Assembly (NCBI GenBank): GCA_964599655.1
Contig: CAZRGV010000116.1
Coordinates: forward strand, 1 to 19,764
Source: CAZRGV01 sp964599655
GTDB lineage: Bacteria > Planctomycetota > Planctomycetia > Isosphaerales > Isosphaeraceae
Reading direction: 5' to 3'
Length of the DNA: 19,764 nucleotides
Positions within the stretch are counted from its first letter, which is position 1, and every line of letters starts with the position of its first letter. The translations under genes and the position numbers were made by a program. The notes beneath the pieces were generated by a model, which saw only the letters and a program-made list of their open reading frames with translations, was not told the DNA's origin and searched no databases. Positions 15,356-19,764 of the stretch are shown one piece after another.

Positions 15356-16117
15356 TCATGCGTCCGGCGACTTTCGCCGGCGATACACGACCAATCCCGC
15401 GCCGGTGACACCGATTCCCAGCAGTGCCAGGCTCGATGGCTCGGGCACGAACCGATACCGGATGGTCGCCGTGACGCTTGCCTTGGTGATCACCCAGCCT
15501 GTGCCGTTGAACATCACCGTCGTCACTGAGGCGGCCTGAGCGTTGATGCCCAACCGGAACGTTCCCGTACCGACGAACTTGGCCAGATCGGCCGGGTTGG
15601 TATAGCTGTAACTCACCGAGGCTGGATTCGGGCTATCCGTCGTCACGCTTTGGCTATACTGGGTATGGGTGGCGAAGTACGGGTCGTTCCAGGCCTTCGT
15701 CACCGAGGTGATGCTTGGATAGCTCACCTTGAACGAGCTGGCCCCCGCGACCGGCAATCCAAAGGGTCCGAGAGTTTCCAGCGACGGCACCGTGCTGGTC
15801 TTCGAATCGCCGAGTGTCACCGTGACGACGCCCCCGGTCGGTGGCTTAAGAATCGTGATCGTGGATTGCAGGGTCTCGGTGATGGTCACGTCCACGCCGA
15901 CCAACTGCAACGCCCCTCCCTGGTTGTTGAATTGATTGAACACCAAGGGCGATGAGGACAGGTTCGCCCCGGTGTAATGAATGTCGGTCGTCGTGGGCGC
16001 CAACGACTTCACTTGCGTCGGCGTGACGAATTCCGCTCGCGAGGTGCTGGCACCCAGGAGCATAACCACCGGAAGAAGCCGGCGGAGCAGACGAATCCGA
16101 TGAGTGGAGGTCGCCAT
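15356..16117 (-). CDS. Choice-of-anchor E domain PEP-CTERM protein
   Basis: A 253-residue exported protein. Start ATG 16117 has AAGGAG (16125-16130) 7 bases ahead. A signal peptide covers residues 1-28 (LLRRLLPVVMLLGASTSRA). The body is a choice-of-anchor E domain (about 45-225; LVFNQFNNQGGALQLVGVDV is its typical opening), a beta-sandwich that occurs with different C-terminal anchors. The C-terminus is a PEP-CTERM signal: VPEPSSLALLGIG, a hydrophobic helix and YRRRK. It should be exported by Sec, processed by an exosortase and held at or released from the envelope. The same domain type occurs in the next gene downstream with a different sorting signal. No catalytic motif is seen. Confidence 0.9.
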   Translation of the reverse strand: MATSTHRIRLLRRLLPVVMLLGASTSRAEFVTPTQVKSLAPTTTDIHYTGANLSSSPLVFNQFNNQGGALQLVGVDVTITETLQSTITILKPPTGGVVTVTLGDSKTSTVPSLETLGPFGLPVAGASSFKVSYPSITSVTKAWNDPYFATHTQYSQSVTTDSPNPASVSYSYTNPADLAKFVGTGTFRLGINAQAASVTTVMFNGTGWVITKASVTATIRYRFVPEPSSLALLGIGVTGAGLVVYRRRKSPDA

Positions 16118-16134
16118 CGAACAACTCCTTGGGC

Positions 16135-16156
16135 GTCCTAAATCTCTCTTTAGGAC
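16135..16156 (-). promoter_or_regulatory. Leader hairpin next to the ribosome-binding site
   Basis: GTCCTAAA (16135-16142) and TTTAGGAC (16149-16156) form a perfect 8-bp stem with a 6-base loop, four bases upstream of the AAGGAG that serves the PEP-CTERM gene. Flanking GGGC (16131-16134) and GCCC (16164-16167) could extend it with a one-sided bulge. It is placed to affect translation or mRNA stability. Confidence 0.5.
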
Positions 16157-16287
16157 CCTTAACGCCCTGACGTGCTTGGCCAGAACGATAAGACCCGGAA
16201 GGTGGAGGCGAGGGGGAGATTGGACATCATCGGCTCAGCCGCCAGACTCGCTCTCTTCCGTGAATCTTTAGCTACCCAACTCTCCGT

Positions 16288-16315
16288 ACTTTATCGGTTA
16301 ATATTATTCCGTCAA
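16288..16315 (-). promoter_or_regulatory. Promoter of the choice-of-anchor E PEP-CTERM gene
   Basis: The minus strand has TTGACG (16315-16310), a 16-base AT-rich spacer and TAAAGT (16293-16288). Transcription would start near 16280, giving a leader of about 160 bases that contains the hairpin at 16135-16156. Confidence 0.5.
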
Positions 16316-17048
16316 GTTGAAAATCCCGCGATTCTCGCGCTTTCCGCAACATCCTCAAGAACGTCCGCAAGGAAATAAACGCCAAAAAAAACCGAAGATC
16401 GCCGGCCGGATTTCCGATTATTAAAGACGAGAGGGGAAGACAAGCGGGACCGATCGAGGGCGATCGGCCGGCACCTTCCGCGGCCGATGATGGGCCGACA
16501 CGTTCCACCATGTTGGCGGGACCCGACGATCATGGCGATCGACGCTCGGCGGGACGGCTTCGAACTCTTCCTAGTTTGGCTGTCCTTGCCTGGATTTTGG
16601 GGCCACCCTGGCTGCCAGAGCGGGGTTTTCCACGGTCGACTCGGGTTGCCTGAAGGCCACAGCCCGCGAGGGAAGACCGCAACGATCGGGGCTCGCCCGC
16701 TCGGTGCTTCCGCCCCTGGGACGGACCCGTCCGCGACGTTCGCGGAGGACGGCCTTTCCCGTTCGCGTTGGAATCCTGACCGATCTGGGCAACAGTTTTT
16801 GCCATCCGTGAGGGACAACATCGCGACCGGCGCCCGGATTCGAGTCCGTCGCGACGACGGGCTCTTCGTCCAGGCCGTCTCGTGGATTGGCGAATTCAAA
16901 GATTTCCGATGCCACTTTGCAGACGTGGAGTCGCCGGGTGCTTCAGGCCATGGCGAAGCGTCGACGCTGAACCAACGTTCTCGTGGGACGGCCTCTACCG
17001 GGCCGTTCGTCACGAGGACTGCTCGAGTCGGGACGAGGCTGTCCTGAT

Positions 17049-17099
17049 GCCGCGAGGATCGGAGCCGGTACGATGCCGACCCGCTCCGATCCTCGCGGC
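17049..17099. repeat. 17-bp perfect inverted repeat
   Basis: GCCGCGAGGATCGGAGC (17049-17065) pairs without mismatch with 17083-17099 across a 17-base loop that itself has CGG/CCG. It is the longest perfect stem in the window, has no T-run on either side, and is not directly downstream of any gene I can support. Confidence 0.85.
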
Positions 17100-17198
17100 C
17101 CCCTGTTCGGGGCTGCGCCAGGCGTCGGCCGCCGGCATCGGATTCCTGTCGCCTCTCGAAGTCGACATGGGGTTTTCGCGCGAAGGGGACTAAAGACG

Positions 17199-17229
17199 CC
17201 GGGCCGCCCGTGGAGGCTGGGCGGCCCGG
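17199..17229 (-). terminator. Hairpin terminator, 11-bp stem
   Basis: CCGGGCCGCCC (17199-17209) and GGGCGGCCCGG (17219-17229) pair perfectly around a 9-base loop. On the minus strand it lies 70 bases after the stop of the secreted protein gene and is followed by GTCTTTAG. Confidence 0.65.
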
Positions 17230-17244
17230 TGCCGGAATGAAGCC

Positions 17245-17288
17245 AGTTCGGGCAGGCGAGTCCTGGCCGACTGAGTTCGGGCAGGCGA
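17245..17288. repeat. 15-base direct repeat, period 29
   Basis: AGTTCGGGCAGGCGA occurs at 17245-17259 and identically at 17274-17288, just after the stop of the minus-strand gene at 17300. Confidence 0.7.
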
Positions 17289-17299
17289 CCCGTCTGGCA

Positions 17300-17929
17300 T
17301 CAAGGCTGGATGATCACTCGAGGCGTGCTGTCCGTAAACACCAGGGTGTTGTTCACGTAGTAGCGAATCTGCTTGAGGGTCATGCTCGTGACGAGGTTCG
17401 ACTGGTAGCTGACGCCCGAGAACTTGACCGTGATGCTTGGGTCATACTGGCTGAGGTCGGTCAGGCTGCTCGGCACGTTGAGCCGGAGGTTCCCCCCCTG
17501 GCCGAACGTGCCCCAGGTTGTCGACGAGCCATTGTTGATGTTGTAGGTCAGCGTACCGTTCGAGAGAGACATTTGCTGCGTCCAGGTGATCTTTTCATTG
17601 AGCGTGGCCAGTTGCTGGGTGCGCTGCGAGTTCGAGGTCGTGTTCTGGGTACCGCCGAGCCAGAACTGCACCTGCAATCCCCCGACCATGAAGGGGTTGT
17701 CGCGATAGTTCAAATTGAACGAGACGAAGCTCTCGGTGTTGTCGCCCTGAGGGCTCATCGTGGTGGTGATCTGAGGGCCGGCGGCCACGAGGTCGGGAGT
17801 GGCTACGACCACCTCCCAGTCTTCCTCCACCCGGGTGGCGCCGGGGACGCCGGCGTTGGCCTGGGAGATGCCGAAGGAACTGTGAGAGGCCAGGAGTGCG
17901 AGCAAGGGGATCAGAAGAGAACGGCGCAT
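17300..17929 (-). CDS. Secreted protein of unknown function next to TadE/TadG
   Basis: A 209-residue exported protein with a signal peptide (1-26, ending ANA). Start ATG 17929 has AGGAG 9 bases ahead. The mature N-terminus reads RVEEDWEVVVATPD, followed by AAGPQITTTMSPQGD. I recall similar VEEDWE...V...PD...APQ proteins in planctomycetes near pilus genes, but cannot name a defined family. The rest is beta-rich, Asn/Thr/Ser-rich (SFVSFNLNYRDNPF, GGLQVQFWLGG, YDPSITVKFSGV), with no cysteines or catalytic motif, suggesting an extracellular beta-sandwich. It lies 134 bases after tadG on the same strand with a hairpin between, so it may be separately expressed. Could be a pilus-associated or surface adhesion protein; that is inference from context. 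Confidence 0.75.
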   Translation of the reverse strand: MRRSLLIPLLALLASHSSFGISQANAGVPGATRVEEDWEVVVATPDLVAAGPQITTTMSPQGDNTESFVSFNLNYRDNPFMVGGLQVQFWLGGTQNTTSNSQRTQQLATLNEKITWTQQMSLSNGTLTYNINNGSSTTWGTFGQGGNLRLNVPSSLTDLSQYDPSITVKFSGVSYQSNLVTSMTLKQIRYYVNNTLVFTDSTPRVIIQP

Positions 17930-18006
17930 CGGCGGAAACTCCTCACAAACGGGACGTGGGTATGGGCGCGAGATGACTCATGGAACGGGTTTCTCGAAAG
18001 AGCGTC

Positions 18007-18041
18007 CCGGCCAGACGCTCGATCCGCCGAGCGTTGGCCGG
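18007..18041 (-). terminator. Hairpin after the TadG-like gene
   Basis: CCGGCCAGACGCTC (18007-18020) pairs with GAGCGTTGGCCGG (18029-18041) over 13 bp with one bulged G and an 8-base loop. It starts 22 bases after the tadG stop. No T-run. Confidence 0.6.
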
Positions 18042-18063
18042 GGTCTGGACGGAACGGCCCGGC

Positions 18064-19257
18064 TCAACGCGACAGGTGAAGGCGGATCAGGCCACCCGAG
18101 GTCCAGGACGGTTGCGGAGACCCGGCGATCGCGGTCGGGTCCTTGACCAGCGCCGGCTGGATAATCACGTACTTGGGGTTTCCCTGGAAACAGACGTCCA
18201 GGATTCGTACGGCGGCGAAGTCCACCACCCGGAAGGTGGCGTTGTTGCCGTTGCCGCCGGTCTGGTCATAGATTGGAATCGAGACTGGTTTGCCAATGAT
18301 GCTCGCGAGGTCATCCTTGATCCCCGCGCTGATGCCAGGATTCCCTTCGAAGGTGATCGACGGCGGGGTCAACGAAGAATCGAGCTGGATCGTGCTGTTG
18401 GGGAACGTGGCCAGTTGCGCCGGAGTGATCCCGTATCGAATCTGGGCGCCGAGGGTCGAGGTGCTGTTGTTCGACACTCCGATCTTGACCGTGCCCCAGT
18501 TCCCCGGGTCACCCGTCTTGACGGGGTAGAGCTTCGACTCGGGGACACCATCGGGTCCTGAGGTGACCTGGCCCGTGGTGGTGTTGTAGGTGTACTGGTC
18601 GGTCGTCGTCCCGGCCATCATCGCGTTGTAGGTTGTCTGGTCGAGTACGATCGGCAGCAGGTTGGCATTCTCGGTGGTGCTCGAGAATCCGGTGATCGAG
18701 TAGTTCTGCACGGTTGCTGTGCTCGTGACCCGCAGGCTGGTGCCCCGGCTGCCGACGATGCCGCCGAAGAAGCTCGGGACCACGCCGGTGTGGCTGCTGT
18801 TGCGCGAGGCGGCGACCAGCACCGAGTTGAACAGGGTGGACGAGACCGACGTGTCTGGCAACGCTGTCACCAGATCGGTCGGCGCCAGGTAGCCGATCAC
18901 GATATCGCCGCTGGCGTCGTTGCCCGAGTTGGCATTCAGGATCGTGCCGGAGCCCAGGGTCGAGTTCCGCCAGGCGTAGATGATGGCATTCGATCGCGCG
19001 TTGCGGATCTCGGACGAGAGGTCGGTGCTGCCTGTGAGCCTCGCCTCGCTGGCCAGTTGCATGGCGCCCGCCAGGGCGGCCGCGTCGGCGGCGGTCTGAA
19101 GTTGCCCCTTGGCGGTCGCCAGCACGGCCGTGTCCACCGAGAGAGCCACACCGCCGATCATCACCGGCATCATGGCGGCCATCAGAACGATCACCTTGCC
19201 TGGCGGGCGCCCGCCGAAGGCCCCGCTCCGACCAAGCCTGCTCATGGGAATGCGCAT
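18064..19257 (-). CDS. TadG-like pilus assembly protein
   Basis: A 397-residue membrane-anchored protein with the Tad (TadE/G-like, PF13400-type) N-terminal region: GKVIVLMAAMMPVMIGGVALSVD is the single transmembrane helix and is followed directly by the signature TAKGQLQTAADAAALAGA (about residues 49-66). The long Thr/Ser/Asn-rich remainder should lie outside the membrane and has no von Willebrand A motif that I can see. Tad proteins of this type are minor pilins or assembly factors of Flp pili used in surface attachment. Start ATG 19257 has AAGGAG (19266-19271) ahead. It begins 23 bases after the TadE-like gene and is probably co-transcribed with it. Confidence 0.85.
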   Translation of the reverse strand: MRIPMSRLGRSGAFGGRPPGKVIVLMAAMMPVMIGGVALSVDTAVLATAKGQLQTAADAAALAGAMQLASEARLTGSTDLSSEIRNARSNAIIYAWRNSTLGSGTILNANSGNDASGDIVIGYLAPTDLVTALPDTSVSSTLFNSVLVAASRNSSHTGVVPSFFGGIVGSRGTSLRVTSTATVQNYSITGFSSTTENANLLPIVLDQTTYNAMMAGTTTDQYTYNTTTGQVTSGPDGVPESKLYPVKTGDPGNWGTVKIGVSNNSTSTLGAQIRYGITPAQLATFPNSTIQLDSSLTPPSITFEGNPGISAGIKDDLASIIGKPVSIPIYDQTGGNGNNATFRVVDFAAVRILDVCFQGNPKYVIIQPALVKDPTAIAGSPQPSWTSGGLIRLHLSR

Positions 19258-19280
19258 CGCCGAGACTCCTTCCCGAGCGG

Positions 19281-19742
19281 TCAGGGCCGCTCGCTGTTCA
19301 TCGTCGCCGAAGCTGAGACCGTCGCGTTTTTCAGGAACAACGGAGAGGGCAGCCAGCTCACCTGGCTGTACGGCACGCTCAGGCTAACCGTGATGGCTGT
19401 TCCGCCGGGGGCGGTTTGCCAGCCCGAGGGGGTCGGAGTGACCGTGCCGATCGAGATCCCCGACCCGGTCAAGACCGACTGCACCCTCGCCTGGACGTCG
19501 GCCTGGGTCTTGCCGTCGATGACCGCCACGCGGCACCCCTCGCGGGCCGCGTTCGTGAGCAACTGCGCCACCATACCCATTCGGGACGCCTCGATTTGCC
19601 CCAGAATCAGCGTGACGACCAGTGGCAGCACGGCCGCCAGCTCGACCGACGCCGCCCCCAGAGCGGCCAAACGCCGGGCCAGCGGTCGGCTGGCAAACCG
19701 GACGACCTCGACCGGCAGAGGAAACGCACCCAACTGCGGCAC
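19281..19742 (-). CDS. TadE family pilus protein (5' end uncertain)
   Basis: A protein of about 153 residues. The TadE signature is clear: ARRLAALGAASVELAAVLPLVVTLILGQIEASRMG, where the Gly-Ala-x-x-V-E segment and the helix form a pseudopilin-like region processed by a prepilin peptidase, followed by AQLLTNAAREGCRVAVIDG. The C-terminal part is beta-rich (AITVSLSVPYSQVSW). GTG 19742 gives this length but has no ribosome-binding site, and the frame stays open to the window edge (IADWHKQV before it), so the true start may lie beyond 19764 or internally. It precedes tadG by 23 bases. TadE and TadG are minor pilus components of Flp/Tad systems; the ATPase and platform genes are not in this window. 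Confidence 0.85.
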   Translation of the reverse strand: MPQLGAFPLPVEVVRFASRPLARRLAALGAASVELAAVLPLVVTLILGQIEASRMGMVAQLLTNAAREGCRVAVIDGKTQADVQARVQSVLTGSGISIGTVTPTPSGWQTAPGGTAITVSLSVPYSQVSWLPSPLFLKNATVSASATMNSERP

Positions 19743-19764
19743 CTGCTTGTGCCAGTCCGCGATG

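Larger units (their letters stand above)
16118..17299. other. 1.18-kb region without a supportable gene
   Basis: Open frames exist on both strands (for example + 16487-17047 and - 16312-17013), but none has a ribosome-binding site, a recognisable domain or consistent codon bias. The first 300 bases hold the leader and promoter of the minus-strand gene and are AT-rich, including a run of eight A's near 16383. Other structure: inverted repeat CCGATCG/CGATCGG (16450-16467), the strong inverted repeat at 17049-17099, the palindrome TTCGCGCGAA (17175-17184), the terminator at 17199-17229 and a 15-base direct repeat (17245-17288). Confidence 0.55.

Noticed and set aside
16312..17047. Open frames on both strands in the long intergenic region
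   Set aside because: No ribosome-binding sites, no known domains, Arg/Ser/Pro/Gly-rich peptides, and codon bias too weak to separate from background.

Overview
The window is about 19.8 kb of high-GC DNA and is almost certainly from a planctomycete, most likely the Isosphaeraceae/Gemmatales side of the phylum (inference from gene content). The markers are a DUF1549/DUF1553 protein with a Tat-type DUF1501 partner, a cytochrome-like domain fused to WD40 repeats, PEP-CTERM proteins, LEPR-XLL-like N-termini on exported proteins, choice-of-anchor E domains and a TadE/TadG pair. It is draft sequence: a 57-N gap at 13742-13798 is bordered by 23 bases of Illumina adapter.

Layout. 1-457: degraded DUF1569 (DinB-like) gene with an internal TGA. 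551-6606 (+): DUF1549/DUF1553 protein, DUF1501 protein, a SUKH (SMI1/KNR4) protein and a cytochrome-WD40 fusion, closed by a 12-bp perfect hairpin at 6613-6645. 6687-7418 (-): PEP-CTERM protein. 7724-10232 (+): gluconokinase overlapping a secreted PPC-domain protein. 10301-12067 (-): PilZ protein and AI-2E family permease. 12438-13178 (+) and 13285-14716 (-): two convergent exported proteins with LEPR-XLL-like N-termini; the second carries the gap. 15356-16117 (-): second choice-of-anchor E protein, with a PEP-CTERM tail. 16118-17299: long stretch with no supportable gene but with strong inverted repeats. 17300-19742 (-): TadE, TadG and a secreted protein, i.e. the end of a Flp/Tad pilus or pseudopilus cluster continuing past the right edge.

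How the genes fit together. The first block is the usual planctomycete cassette of exported cytochrome-like and DUF1501 proteins, here with an unexpected small SUKH protein in the middle. The middle holds cell-envelope genes: a c-di-GMP sensor candidate, a permease and several exported proteins using at least two sorting signals. The right end is surface-appendage machinery. I see no RNA genes, CRISPR array, transposase or phage genes. The most solid unusual observations are the adapter contamination, the broken DUF1569 gene, the SUKH protein in the cassette, the use of two sorting systems for choice-of-anchor E proteins, and an orphan 17-bp inverted repeat at 17049-17099.
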